The position numbers were made by a program, and so were the translations under genes. Shown here in pieces: positions 18,694-30,200 of a DNA stretch of 64,000 nt. The notes beneath the pieces are model-generated. The model made no database searches, was not told the DNA's origin, and saw nothing but the letters and a program-made list of their open reading frames with translations. Position 1 is the stretch's first letter. Each line of letters opens with the position of its first letter. Origin of the DNA: Mayamaea pseudoterrestris (Eukaryota; Bacillariophyta; Bacillariophyceae; Sellaphorales; Sellaphoraceae); NCBI GenBank assembly GCA_027923505.1, contig BROI01000005.1, forward strand, positions 248,001-312,000. The letters are read 5' to 3'.

Positions 18694-19350
18694 AATAAGA
18701 CAGTAAATGGTTAAGGAGGACAGTAGCTCAACATTCGAGGTGGTGGTTCATGGTGGGATGTGGGATGGCAGAAACGGATGATGGAACGAGTTGTGCGGCT
18801 GTCGTCGATTCGGATTAACGCTAACTCAAGCAGCGACAACTAAGGTTATAATCCCAAGCTCATAGCTACCTGGCGATTGCCAATCAAATCATGCAAGCCC
18901 TTAAGTTCATACTTGTATTGCATCGAATCTATGATCACACTTTTCTCTTAATTTGTTTCTTTCAGCTGAAGCTGAGGATTACACTAAATTGTCATCTTGC
19001 TGCTGTGCAAGCAATGTTAAGTGCATTGTTTGCAACAACCCGGCAAGAAAGGGTGCAACTAAGTATACATTCAAACAACTAGTGTAATTTTGAAACAAAG
19101 TGATCAGCCAACTATGAGATTATTATACTTTTGGAGAGCACTGAAGCCAAAGTTGGCGTGTACTGTACTTAGCTGACTGGTATCTTCTTGTCGCGATGCG
19201 ACAGTCAGATCACTCGTCCAACGGACATGGTGCGGCTGTTGATGGCGCTGCGCATGAAAACCAAAAAGGCGCGGCGCACCAATATTGCGACGAGAGCCTA
19301 CACCCCGCTTTATCTTGCTTCCTTCTTGCCTTCACTCCAGCTGTCAAATC
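18694..19350. other. 657-bp divergent intergenic region
   Basis: It carries the promoters of bL12m and of the RING/ARM gene. A second ATG-initiated frame (19196, + strand, 52 codons) overlaps the expected 5' UTR of the RING/ARM gene and ends at the TAG that overlaps its start; it could be a leader uORF. Nothing else is recognised. Confidence 0.35.
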
Positions 19351-20673
19351 ATGGTAGAAGGACGATCGCGGCAGATTCAAACTTTTCGTTCGGTAGAACA
19401 ACTCTTGCAGGTCGGTCGCCAAGCAGAGAATGAGAATGATGCTGGACGCAACGATACTAGTGCGGAAATGAACGGCGTAATCGCTGCAGCGAGCGATCCA
19501 AGCGGGCCGACTATTCCGCCCGGCTCTTCTGCCGCATTCAGTAATAATAGCTTTGGATCGGAGATTTCAACTGCCGACGCTTCCGTTGATACGCGTACCC
19601 GCGCCATTTCCGTCGAGTCTACCATCGAGCAAGGACGCGCCGACTCCACTGCGACTCACTCTGCCGGCACAGTCTCCGCCATTATTCGGGCAAAATATGA
19701 GATTTATTCCATCCTGGTTCCATGTGGCCATTTTTGCCTCACATCCAAGGCGCAGGAGCTGCTTTCTACCTCTAAAGGATCATGCCCATTCTGCAAGATC
19801 GCTATTACCAGCAGCAATCAACTCTTTCTCGGAAACTTATGCCCTATTTGTCAGCAAAGCATGTCATCAAGCACTTGCAGCTCGGCTCTCATTCCTTGTG
19901 GTCACACGATTCACGACGATTGCCTCAAGGACCTGCTTGTCGCAGCAGGGGATGCTCGCTTTGCGAAATGTCCTTGCTGTACGAAAAATATAATGAAAAG
20001 CAACCAAATCCAATCAGTCCAAGATCGCCCAACCTTGGCATCGATAGCAACTAATCTGGTAGGGCGGCTTATTCAGTCAAAAAAGCTTGCGGAAGTGGCC
20101 ATTGCGTGTGCGAATGTCGAACGCTTTTTAAAATTACTAGATTCTAAGGATTGGCGACTGTATAATGCGGCAATTCAAGGACTGACATACATCATGATAC
20201 CAATCTTTGAAACGTTGGAAACATTTAAGAACAATGCCAGGATTCAACGCACCCTACTTGTACTCTTGAGCTTTCTGCTGTTTAACTGTGAAAAAAACAA
20301 GCTTGCTCTAGTTGAAGGCAATGGTATTCCTGCGCTTTTCGCCGCTCTAGATTCCGCAGATCTGAAGATAAAATCACATATATATAACATCTTTGGCCTA
20401 CTGCTCACGCTGGGTGCGGCTGTTTCGAAAGCGTTTGTTGACATGGGTGGCATCAACCGCATCGCAACTCTCATGCGGGAAAATTCTACTAATGCCCATC
20501 TACAAAGCAATGGATGCCTCATTTTTCGTCGCCTGGCCTCGGAAGCGACGTATCATGATCAGATATTGAAGGAAGGCGCTATGTCTCTTTTATCCAAGGC
20601 GTACGAAACTCACCGCGGCCACTCTAAGATTGGGCACGATGTCAAAAGATTCATGGTTGCCATTTTGAAGTAG
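19351..20673 (+). CDS. RING-type zinc finger protein with armadillo-like C-terminal repeats
   Basis: 440 aa from ATG 19351 (MVEGRSRQIQTF); upstream codons in frame lack an ATG. After a disordered Ser/Ala/Thr-rich stretch come two Cys/His clusters: a half-RING VPCGHFCL...CPFC (about 130-157) and a fuller RING CPICQQSM...ALIPCGHTIHDDCL...CPCC (about 170-215). The C-terminal half is helical, with armadillo-like units (LALVEGNGIPALFAALDSADLKIKSHIYNIFGLL, FVDMGGINRIATLMRENSTNAHLQSNGCLIFRRLA). This is the RING-plus-ARM architecture of ubiquitin ligases, but partner and substrate are unknown. An upstream short frame may regulate translation. Confidence 0.7.
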   Translation: MVEGRSRQIQTFRSVEQLLQVGRQAENENDAGRNDTSAEMNGVIAAASDPSGPTIPPGSSAAFSNNSFGSEISTADASVDTRTRAISVESTIEQGRADSTATHSAGTVSAIIRAKYEIYSILVPCGHFCLTSKAQELLSTSKGSCPFCKIAITSSNQLFLGNLCPICQQSMSSSTCSSALIPCGHTIHDDCLKDLLVAAGDARFAKCPCCTKNIMKSNQIQSVQDRPTLASIATNLVGRLIQSKKLAEVAIACANVERFLKLLDSKDWRLYNAAIQGLTYIMIPIFETLETFKNNARIQRTLLVLLSFLLFNCEKNKLALVEGNGIPALFAALDSADLKIKSHIYNIFGLLLTLGAAVSKAFVDMGGINRIATLMRENSTNAHLQSNGCLIFRRLASEATYHDQILKEGAMSLLSKAYETHRGHSKIGHDVKRFMVAILK

Positions 20674-20981
20674 ACGCTGATCTAGTAGGTCAAGGTCAAT
20701 ATGGAGAGCCTTCATACTAATAGTTTTTGTGTTATACGTGTCTATCAATTGTATAGCTCTCCCTAACAGTCTCACCGATACTGCATGACGTCATGCATGT
20801 CACGTCTTGGCGCGCCTGCGCGGTTGGGATTCTGCGGCAATCCATGGCAACGCGACGAGGCTGAATGGTTCGTTGTGCGAAGCGAAGTGCCAAGTATATC
20901 ATACTAGCATAGAGTGTTCTCCTCCGTGTCTGCCTGCATGATACTGTAGCGCGACCAAGCCGCAGTAATTTACACACGAAA
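20674..20981. promoter_or_regulatory. Upstream region with a 16-bp CRE-containing palindrome
   Basis: The spacer between two same-strand genes contains the perfect palindrome TGCATGACGTCATGCA at 20782-20797, about 190 bp before the TPM-RING start. Its core TGACGTCA is a bZIP/CREB-type site. Confidence 0.4.
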
Positions 20982-23159
20982 ATGTTTGTCATGGAGCAAG
21001 TCTTTCGACGCAACCTGTGGCGACAGTCGCATCAGCATCAGCACGTTCGTCGGAGTCCCCTACAGAATTCCATGCGACAAGCCCAGCGACGCCAACTGTT
21101 GAGCTCGCCATCGCAGTGGCTCATGCTGGGGTCAGTGGTGACGCTGATCGTATTGGTGGCAGTCTATCTGCACCAAGGGTTTGGCACTACTGGAGAGTCG
21201 TCAACGTTACGAACCTCGGCATGGAATTGGAACTGGAACTGCGCGAATAACTTTCGACGCGCGGCAATGCACTCGCCGCCGCGAGCGTCTTCCTCCGATC
21301 CAATGCTTCATACGCGATCCTCTCGATCCGTCACTCAGGAAATGATGCTTGCCGTGGCGGAAGCAACGATGGATGATGACGACGACAAAGACAAGGTGCA
21401 TGAGAATCGCGACAGCAAGCGGAACCGTGACAACGCGCCTCAAACGAATCCAACCTTTTACGGATGGACGCCCGACGCCTATCCGAATCCCTTGCTCGAT
21501 CCAGTCCGATGCGCCATTTCTGGCTTGATTGATCCGAGACCAGTGCTGGATCCCTACAATACAAACGTGACGCGTAGTGCAATCACGGAAAAGAATCAGC
21601 ATCAACCACTCTATTTATGCGACCCCGACTGGGTTTTGGGTGGCATGGTGCTGCAAGACTTGCAGCAACTGCTGCGCAACTTTACAGCCACCTACGAAAC
21701 TCCCTTGGCAATGCCGCCGCTCATGGCTCCCCCACCAGCCTTTGCGACACCGTCCAGCATGACCAAGTATCATGTTCGAGAAAAGTCGCACGCAAATACA
21801 GCAATGAAGCAGAACCAGCAACAATCATTATCATCAACTCGAACGGTTCACATTGCCGTGGCAACGGTCCGCAAGATGAATCTGGCAGCCGTTCTGCGGA
21901 GTGGATCGTACTTTTCGTACGAGGATGAGAACGAAATGGTCAACGACGCGGCGCAAATTTTTGCGCGCAGCCTCTTTGACGCGTGGTTCTCTGGTCCGGC
22001 GGCAAATGTGCAAGTGTCAGGTAGCAGTGACGGCCATGACAGTAGTGACGAGGAGGAGGGTGACGATGATCATGACGACGACGAGAACAGCCATGACGAA
22101 GACGAGCTGCCAGATATTCCGTCAAGCTACATATTGATTTTCCTCAGTATTCAGGATCGCGTTTGCTTCATCACCACTGGCATGGAACTCAGCTACGTCT
22201 TGCCATGGTGGAGACTTGACCATGTGGTTGCCGCCATGAAGCCTGCGTTGAGTCAGTCCGAGTTTGGACCGGCGATTGCCACGGGCATGCAACTGTTGAC
22301 AGCCTTGCTGCAGGCAGGTCCGCCGACGTGGACGGATCGGTGCCACGATTTCATGGCTCGCTTTGGAGTGGTGATTGCCTTTGCCATTTTCACCTTTGTG
22401 TTTGGAGCGTGGGGTGAATATCGCGATAGACGGAAGCGGTGGCAGTATGCGGAGCAGCGGAGCAAGCTCAGTGGCGTTGACCGCGACAAGGCGCGGCAGC
22501 TGCAAAAGGAATACCATAGTCGCGTATGTCCGATTTGCTTGGAGTGCTTTGACTATGGTGACTCTCTTGGAAAAGACGGCAACGAAAAAGCTTTGCAAGA
22601 TCTCGATTCGTCGGTCGAAGAATGCTTGAAAACACCTGTTACCAAGAACTTGAAGCGCGTCGACTCGTTCGGAATCCCGCTCAAGGGAGCTGATGGCAAG
22701 AAGATCAAGCTGTTGCGATGCGGCCATTTGTTTTGTGAGACGTGTTGGAGCCAGTGGGTACACAGCGGTTGCGGCAACCCTTGTAATTGTCCGGTGTGTC
22801 GACAGGATGTTGGACGAGCTCCCAAGAAACGAAGAAGCCGCGAGGATGCCATAAATGACGAGGAAGTACTTTCGTCCACAGCAGAACAATCCTCATTGTC
22901 GTCGGCGGAGCAAAATGCTCATGGTACACGCTTAACGCATCCGACGTACGGTGCTGTGCATCAAAGCAGAACGTCATTCGGTAGCTTTGCCGCCTTCTCG
23001 TCATCTCCAAGCGCGCTACTGGCGACTCTACGAGGCCATCACATGCAAAATGCTCTTGGTGAGGCATCACCGTTGTCGGGTCGTTCAGGTGATCTTAGTG
23101 AAGTTGCGATGAATAGCGGATGCTGCGTTCCTGCTCTAGGTGGTCGAATGAGTCTTTGA
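20982..23159 (+). CDS. Membrane protein with TPM domain and C-terminal RING finger
   Basis: 725 aa. Order of parts: basic N-terminus, membrane segment 1 (about 46-68, WLMLGSVVTLIVLVAVYL), a luminal/outer TPM domain (about 288-455: TVHIAVATVRKMN, FARSLFDAWF, ILIFLSIQDRVCFITTGMEL, PALSQSEFGPAIATGMQLL), membrane segment 2 (about 459-477, FGVVIAFAIFTFVFGAWG), then a RING finger CPICLECF...LLRCGHLFCETCWSQW...CPVCRQ (about 516-607) and a disordered Ser-rich tail. An acidic Asp/Glu/His insert (about 347-370) splits the TPM domain, and about 45 residues are inserted after the first RING cysteine pair. TPM domains occur in TLP18.3-type phosphatases and membrane-protein quality control; the RING predicts a cytosolic ubiquitin ligase. 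Confidence 0.75.
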   Translation: MFVMEQVFRRNLWRQSHQHQHVRRSPLQNSMRQAQRRQLLSSPSQWLMLGSVVTLIVLVAVYLHQGFGTTGESSTLRTSAWNWNWNCANNFRRAAMHSPPRASSSDPMLHTRSSRSVTQEMMLAVAEATMDDDDDKDKVHENRDSKRNRDNAPQTNPTFYGWTPDAYPNPLLDPVRCAISGLIDPRPVLDPYNTNVTRSAITEKNQHQPLYLCDPDWVLGGMVLQDLQQLLRNFTATYETPLAMPPLMAPPPAFATPSSMTKYHVREKSHANTAMKQNQQQSLSSTRTVHIAVATVRKMNLAAVLRSGSYFSYEDENEMVNDAAQIFARSLFDAWFSGPAANVQVSGSSDGHDSSDEEEGDDDHDDDENSHDEDELPDIPSSYILIFLSIQDRVCFITTGMELSYVLPWWRLDHVVAAMKPALSQSEFGPAIATGMQLLTALLQAGPPTWTDRCHDFMARFGVVIAFAIFTFVFGAWGEYRDRRKRWQYAEQRSKLSGVDRDKARQLQKEYHSRVCPICLECFDYGDSLGKDGNEKALQDLDSSVEECLKTPVTKNLKRVDSFGIPLKGADGKKIKLLRCGHLFCETCWSQWVHSGCGNPCNCPVCRQDVGRAPKKRRSREDAINDEEVLSSTAEQSSLSSAEQNAHGTRLTHPTYGAVHQSRTSFGSFAAFSSSPSALLATLRGHHMQNALGEASPLSGRSGDLSEVAMNSGCCVPALGGRMSL

Positions 23160-23976
23160 TTCTTTGCTGATGAAGATCAATGTCGATTATGACATGTCAG
23201 CGCTTACCTGTCCGGTGTGAACGCTAGTCGAGCAACACTCATAGTGGCGGTGTTTGGGCGGCTCTAGCGCATGAGAATTTACGATCATTTAAGGAAAAGC
23301 GGTCAGTACTTGTACTATTCACCGCGCAAGTGACAACAATGATTTGAATGCGAGCGAACAAGCCGGATAGTTTGACAGCAAAACAAGTAACAACTCGCGC
23401 TGTCCAGAAACCCAGCCCTTGCTGCCTGTGCTGCTGCGCCAGAGACAGCCCTGCCAGTCCTGGTATTGAGGGAAGTGGGAAGGATACACATACTTGAAAG
23501 CAATCTACGTAACGCAGCGTTTGTTTACATCATTTCTATTAAGAATCTGTTGTTGGCATTTTGGCACATATTATTCGTTTGGTAGCTACCGGTACTCGTG
23601 TCGTAGCGACAGCTCCAAGTGCCGTAACCTGTGCCCGGCTGGCGCGGAGCGTGACAAAAATTCGATTCAAAGTTTCCGTTCATGTGTGAAAGTCTTTGTC
23701 GCTCATTCGTTCCAATCGCCCAAATTCAATCGTTTCAAAGAACGTACGCGACAATCTTCCGAGGCCGTCCATCCATCAAGGAATCGCTGCTTTGCCATGA
23801 TGATGGCGACGAGTAACTCTGACGTTCTCCAATTTGCAATTTGATTTTTAATCCCTGTTGACCTCCAGCACCTCAGCACCTTGCAAGCATATCAAGTCTC
23901 CTGCCTCCGATCTATTTCCAGTGAAGTCACATCTACAGACATTCTTTGCTTGTTGCTCGACGAAAATTCCATCACC
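23160..23976. other. 817-bp intergenic region
   Basis: It sits upstream of a + strand gene and so contains its promoter and 5' leader. TACCGGTAC occurs at 23587-23595 and is followed at once by TGTCGTAGCG (23599-23608), the reverse complement of a motif found near 34.17 and 36.27 kb. No coding frame here has convincing protein features. Confidence 0.4.
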
Positions 23977-25302
23977 ATGAAGAATATAATCGGATTAATG
24001 CTCACCCTCTGGATTATAAGATCCCAATCCTTCGCATCCGCCGCATCCCGAGTCTCCTACCGAAAGGACGACACTCAAAGACGCTCACTACAGGACAACA
24101 AGAATGACAAGAAGCCTGCCGACACGAACAAGGCGCCTCCACCTCCTCCAGCATTGACCGTCAACGAAACAAGATCATCCAATTCATCATCGCTAGGATT
24201 CTCCATTGAATCAAACAATGCGCAGTCGACTTTATCGGCCGTTTGCTCCACCACGTACTCCACGTCGTCGACATCGCAGACTGCACCACTCTCCCAGCAA
24301 ACCTTTGAGTTTCAGTACTACATGTACACCAACGCCAACAAGTTACGTAAGATTGCCGAAATGGATCAGCGCTACCTGACGCCACTGGCACGCAGCGTGC
24401 TGGAATGCTCGCCCAAAAAGAATGACTACGACTTTGTCGTGCAGGGCATTGTGGCGCAGGTGCACAATGGAACAGACGCAGCCACCGATTGCGCCAGTCT
24501 GGCGGACGGCACCAAGTGCATTTTGGCGGTTGGCAGTTTCGAGGCATTGATCAAAAAGGCTATCGACAGTAGTGACAATAGCAATGGCCGCCACTTGACG
24601 GATCAAGACTTGTCGGATCCAGACTTGATCATTGCATTCGGTGGAGTGCTCGGAACGTTGTTTGCTGGCACGGAGCTGCTGGATGACGAAATAAAGTCAC
24701 TGGCGTTTGACGGCTTCATCAACGGCTTTTCTCCGGGGCGCAGCAGTAGCGGCATGGAGTCGTACCCTGGCATTGACGGTGGTGGTGGCATTGACACTAC
24801 CAATAGTACCGTGGAAGCAACAAAATCCAACAATTTGCTGCTACCCATTGTAGCCTCTGCCGTGGCATTGGCCGTGGCAGTCACTCTCATTGTCTTGGTA
24901 GTGTTGCAGAGACGCAAGCGTCGCACGGCGGCGGAAGGTTTCCACAACTTGGATTGCGGCAGCAGCTGGGGCGAGTACGACGAGCCGACCAAGCCAAGTG
25001 ACGCGAGTTGCAGCGTACCGCCGGAGCAGTCACTTGGTAATCGTCAAACGAATTTGAAACAGTTGGAAGCCTCCATTGAGCCTGAATTTGACTTTGACGT
25101 GAACACTGTCAATCACGTGCTTGGTTTCGCCGGTCGCGAGGACGAATTACCAAGTGACGAAGAGCAAGAACGGAGCTCACATTTGGAACTACCATCCTAC
25201 CTTAAAATAATGCAACGTAATAAATCGCCGCCGCCAATGTACGATGCGTCCGACCTTTACAGTACGAGGAGCGACCTCACGCCAAACACCGTTGACCTTT
25301 AG
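23977..25302 (+). CDS. Type I single-pass membrane protein of unknown function
   Basis: 441 aa from ATG 23977 in the context ATCACCATGA; this start gives a signal peptide (MKNIIGLMLTLWIIRSQSFA). The ectodomain (about 25-285) is Asn/Ser/Asp-rich with a Pro-rich stretch (PPPPPALTVN), several cysteines (CSTTYS, VLECSP, ATDCASLADGTKCIL) and N-glycosylation sequons. One transmembrane helix (about 288-308, LLLPIVASAVALAVAVTLIVLVV) with a basic stop-transfer QRRKRR follows, then an acidic cytosolic tail of about 130 residues. No catalytic motif is seen. A cell-surface receptor or adhesion role is plausible but not supported directly. Confidence 0.65.
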   Translation: MKNIIGLMLTLWIIRSQSFASAASRVSYRKDDTQRRSLQDNKNDKKPADTNKAPPPPPALTVNETRSSNSSSLGFSIESNNAQSTLSAVCSTTYSTSSTSQTAPLSQQTFEFQYYMYTNANKLRKIAEMDQRYLTPLARSVLECSPKKNDYDFVVQGIVAQVHNGTDAATDCASLADGTKCILAVGSFEALIKKAIDSSDNSNGRHLTDQDLSDPDLIIAFGGVLGTLFAGTELLDDEIKSLAFDGFINGFSPGRSSSGMESYPGIDGGGGIDTTNSTVEATKSNNLLLPIVASAVALAVAVTLIVLVVLQRRKRRTAAEGFHNLDCGSSWGEYDEPTKPSDASCSVPPEQSLGNRQTNLKQLEASIEPEFDFDVNTVNHVLGFAGREDELPSDEEQERSSHLELPSYLKIMQRNKSPPPMYDASDLYSTRSDLTPNTVDL

Positions 25303-25698
25303 AGCACAATCAGATAGATGCCTTCCGGTATGTCATTACTTAAATTAGACGTGTTCATAAGCTGCAGTCCAGTGTTTTATTCATTCGTTTATGCAAAAAT
25401 ATGAACTCTTTTCGATGGGCAAATAGCATCGCACACTGAGACAAGCACCGTGCAACATGTATATGTTTCATGCACTCGAAACCACTGCGCCCTTCCACTA
25501 TGCTATTCTATTTTTAATTGCTTAAATGCTTGATGGTCCATTGCTTTGTTAGCGCTTGCAATTCCATAGGCATCACCGCCACGAGTTCGACATGACTGAA
25601 CTGTTCGGCTTTGCCCTACGCGATTGTAATCACAATCTGAACATAACTAAAACATCATAACGTATATAAAGCAGTGGCTATTAGCAGCGACTATCATT
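25303..25698. other. 396-bp convergent intergenic region
   Basis: It contains the two 3' UTRs of the membrane-protein gene and the CDK gene. AT-rich; no other feature is seen. Confidence 0.4.
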
Positions 25699-26767
25699 TC
25701 ACCTACTTCGTCCAGTCATTTCGTGAAAGAACGAATGTTCGAGCGCTTGCTGCGCCGTAATTCTCCGCGCCGGATCGTACTGCAGCATGCGAGACAGCAA
25801 ATCAATTCCAGACTCGTCTAGTGACGGAACTAAACTTGCAAAACCGCCCTTTGGCTTGGGATATGGGGGCATGTCAGGCGAATAGTCTGGCAAGTCGACA
25901 ATGCCAGGATAGTCGGCAAGCGTAGGTGTGCCGAGCAAGCGAAAGATGCGATCAAGTTGGTCCGATTCTGATGTGCCGGCAAACAATGGTCGTCCGTTGG
26001 CCATTTCGGCGTAAATGCATCCTGTTCAAAGCAATAACATGGCATGGAGTGAGAGATGCCGCTCGCAATCTTAACCAACTCTTCTTCAATATGTTGACGC
26101 ACCAACCGACCAGATATCCACTGGTGTAGAGTACTTTCGGCTACCCATTAACACATCCGGAGCTCGATACCATAATGTAACGACTTCATGAGTGTAGGAC
26201 CGCACTGGAATACCAAAGGCCCGAGCTAATCCAAAGTCGGCCAGTTTCAATTGTCCCTCCCGGTTAATGAGTAGATTCGGCGGCTGGTCGCGATGACGAG
26301 AAATGAATTACAGTGAGAAACTATCTCCATGACAATGCATTGCTTCCGACTAGATTCGCACCAGATATTCGCAATGTACTCACCTTTAAATCTCGATGCA
26401 AGACTCTATGATGATGACAGTATGCAACGCCGGTCAGCAGTTGGTATAGAAAGCTCTTTAATATCGGCATGTCCAACCCGGCATCGCATATGTCAAGATA
26501 TTTTTTCAAATCTTGATCCAAAAACTCAAACACAAGCGTCAATTTCCGTTCCGTATGCACCACATCGTATAGTCGAACAATATTGGGATGCTGCAACTCT
26601 TTCAACAAAGATATTTCGCGAATGGCCGTGGATGGAATCCCTTCGTCTTCGGCTTCCAAGCGAATCTTTTTGAGCGCCACAATTTCCCCCGTGACGCGGT
26701 CCTTGCTCTTGTAGACGACGCCGTAGGTGCCTTCGCCAATCTTTTCCATCTTTTGGTAGCGCTCCAT
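25699..26767 (-). CDS. CDKA: CDKA-type cyclin-dependent kinase (cdc2 homologue)
   Basis: Three exons, 26384-26767, 26103-26283 and 25699-26021, give 295 aa, the normal length. The kinase core is intact: glycine loop GEGTYGVV with the inhibitory T14/Y15 pair, the cyclin-binding PSTAIRE helix, [21 protein letters not shown], the activation-loop threonine in [14 protein letters not shown] and DIWSVGCIYAEM. PSTAIRE places it with CDK1/CDKA, the master cell-cycle kinase; it partners cyclins at G1/S and G2/M. Introns are 100 and 81 nt; the exon 2-3 join at WSVG/CIYAEM restores the family sequence. The HRDLKPPN variant (usually KPQN) is minor. Head-to-head with nothing close: about 520 bp of spacer lies upstream. 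Confidence 0.95.
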
Positions 26768-27290
26768 ATTAATACGTGTTTAACCCGTTTTCGAGCAAAC
26801 AAAGAAAGAACGTGACTGGGGTGGAAGCGACTTGGCGATTCGAATTTATTCCGAGGCTCAATCGATGACGTGTCCTTTCGCTTACTTCAAACCGTTTGGA
26901 GCGATAGCTGAAAGTCAAGAGCTGGATGGCAATTAACAGAGTCCTGCAAAATGTTTTATCAAAGCTGAATGATACTTGTTTATCTTCGATCGAGCAACGA
27001 TGGAGATGGATTGTGGGCTCGTGCGTTGTGTGAGGCCAAAAACGGTCGGAAACGGATGTCGCTCTGTTTTTGCCGAATACCGCTGCGATTGCAAGTTCAG
27101 CTACTGTATCTGTATCAGTAACGGTATGAGCATCAACTTGGCTGCATTCCAAACCTTTACTAAACGAGTCTCTCTGACAAATTTAGCATGTAACGAAAAA
27201 AGACATTTTCAAAGTCTACATTAGTTTAAGGTGGGCACTTGCGTTGTCTTCGCTTTTATCAAAGATACTTAACTTTCGTCTACCGGTATT
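26768..27290. other. 523-bp intergenic region
   Basis: It holds the CDKA promoter and the 3' end of the EFL1 gene. TACCGGTA is at 27281-27288, just beyond the EFL1 stop. No gene is supported. Confidence 0.4.
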
Positions 27291-30200
27291 CTATCGCTTT
27301 AAAGTTCTTTGCTTTTCCGCGGCCAGCACTGTTCTAGCCTGATCAATCCGAAGTCCCTTTCGACGTCGGACCTGGCGAATGTATTTCAAGGCTGGATTGT
27401 CGAGTCCAGTGGAGCTATCTCCGGCAGAAACTAGTTCGCCAAAGTCCTCCCTCTCTTCCTCCGTGGTTGGAATCCAGAATGGGTCCACATCTAGTCGCTC
27501 CCAGTGACTAAAGTTCATTTCGGGCGCAGTCACTTCACCGCTCGTTTTGCCAAACACTTCTGGCGCCAAGCCGAACGCTTCCGCTTGCGGAATGCTCGCT
27601 TCGATCAAAATCAGGTCAGTTCCGTCAACCATTGACTCCTCCAGTACCTTGCCGCGACGCTTGTGTAGCACGGGATACAACGATCCCAAGGCGGAGAGGG
27701 ATGCATGCAGTGTCAGTTTCAAATGACCTTCCATCAACCGCGCGGGTCTTGTCAGCAACGAACAGCGAATTCCCGTCCCGAGAGCGCCAACGATCATGCC
27801 ACCAGAAATTGGCTTTGCAGTTGTCCAGGAGCCGTCATCCTTCTTCTGGACAGCAAACTCAACGCCTTCCACAATGACCAGTACATTGCGGACGGGCTCC
27901 TCGCAGATGGGACCTGAACGAAGGGCATTCTGGAAGCCAGCATACAAAGAGCCCTTCAGCTCCTCGTTCCAAACTTGTCGAGCAGCTTTGTCCAAATCTG
28001 TAGACTCGTTATTTTGGCTCTCCACTCCATTTCTGAAGCCTGCATCTTTTATTTTGGACTGAAGCTCAAGGTACGCACGATTCTCAGCTTCGAAATTGTT
28101 ATCGCCATTACACTTGGCAGCATGGACTGGATCATAAACTTCTCCGTGACTTGAAACAACGCCTTGAACGCACAAGCCGTGGCGGACAGCCGGTGTGTCC
28201 ACCAGCAGATTGTCCCCGTGCGTCAGTGCACACGTACATTGCGCCAAGGCTTCGAGGACCGCTTCCGGGCTAGCTTCTTGGCCCGGATTGACCAGTCCAA
28301 TGGCTTTGCCAATCTCAACAAATTCTTCTTCGCTCCCTTCAATAACACGGCGAGCTTTGATAGACTCACACACCGAGGAAACCAGCGGTATGGTTCGAAT
28401 ACTAACCGCAGCTGCTCTTCCAGGTAACAAAGAGCGCATGCGACCATTCTTGGCGTACTCCAAGTCTGCTTCCTCGTTATATGGAGGTATAAGAGTTTGG
28501 CGTAAAGGAGGCGCCTTGCTGTCAAAGAACGCTCGAAAGTCCAGCTCATGCTCAAACCAATCAGTTGTCTCGCCAAAGTCAACGATAGGATCCGACACTC
28601 GGAGATCCATTTCGCGACCGCAATAGATAGTTCTGAGGTCCAGAAGAGACTGTTCTAAATGCAACTCGCCTAAGCATGCGAGTATTCGTTCACCCTTTGC
28701 AGAGACTGTCACTTCCACCGATGCGTCCGCTAGTCCAAGCTTTGCCAAGCCACGCTCTAAATCATTTGTATCTGCGGCATCCTTTGCTTCCACGTTGACC
28801 TTGACCAAGGGACGAAGCCTATTGTCAAATCCTTGCAAGGGCATGCCATGTGGTGAGTCGCAGAGTGTCACAGTCTTAAAATAAACGTCGTCTAGATTGG
28901 CAATCGCGCACAAATGACCTGCTGGTACTTCATCTACCAAAACAAACGATGATCCCATGAGTAGGTAGCAACGAATGGTGCGTTTCGGTGGTGGAGGACT
29001 ATCAGTTGTGTGTTTCGGTCCGAGAAGGTGATATGCAGAACCCGTCGTTAGCCGGCCACTCAAGACTCTTGCCATACCCAAAATGACACTATTCGATCCA
29101 TCGCTTGTTTCGAGATTTGGGTCTCGAATGTTAGATCTGTCGGCCGCCATGAATTTGCAAACGTGAGCAACACTGGGGGCATTTGCAGAGGCGTCGCATG
29201 CAGCAACTGCCTGCTGAATACGCTTCAATTCTTCACTCGCGTCTCCATTATCAGGCAATTTTAACGCCAATGCTCGAGATCGAATACTAGACGCTGCCGT
29301 AGCTGGAGAAGGAAGATACTCGCTCACAACGTCCAGCACCGTCCTTGCCAGCGGCCGAAATCGTCGCAACAACGCACGAACCACAGCCTCCTCGGACTGT
29401 GCTCCCGTCTGCTGCAGCAATGTCACTAGTTGCTCGCGCGTCGCTGGACATTCCGTACCAGTTGCTCCAATCTGTAGCGCCTGTAGCACTTGATCCATTC
29501 CAAAAGTATCCGCCGTCCATCGATTGGAACTGCTTGCAAGAGTTGCAGCTGCAACGGCAACATTTTGATAAACGTCCCAAATCGGCTGCAAGGCAAACTC
29601 GGCGAATAGCGTACCATCCTCGCCACCACCACCTTGTTTCCATTTGACAATCTTGTCTTGCTCTCGCAGTTTATAGTCGCCAAACAAGTACTGTCTCAGT
29701 AGCACCGGTTTAATGTGGATTGCTTTGCTTCGAAAGAGTGATCGCGCCAGTGACGGTATCGCAAAGGCCCAACCATGAAAGGCTGACGCAAAAATGACAT
29801 TTCCAGATGCAGGGTCAAACGTCCATAGTCGCGCGTCCTCCTCACTGACGGTAGCGCTTGTCGGTGACGGCGCTGATGCTAAACCCTGGTTCAATTCCTC
29901 CGTTTCATCATCATCATCACCATTCGTCGTTTCAGTCACATGCAACGCCGAGTTCAACATGCCAGCCGCCGCCGCATTCACCGTCTCCAGCAACTCCCGC
30001 ACCCGCAAGTAGGCTTCCATGGGCGTCAGCGACAGTTCGCAGCACAGTCGATCCATTTTATTGACAACCAACACTGGCACCAACTGATGCTCGCGCGCCT
30101 CGCGCAACAATTGGTGCGTCCGCGCGCCCATGCCTTCCACAACATCCAGCACCAACAAGGTGCCGTCGCAGGCCAGCAGCGAGGTGCTGACTTCGCGCGA

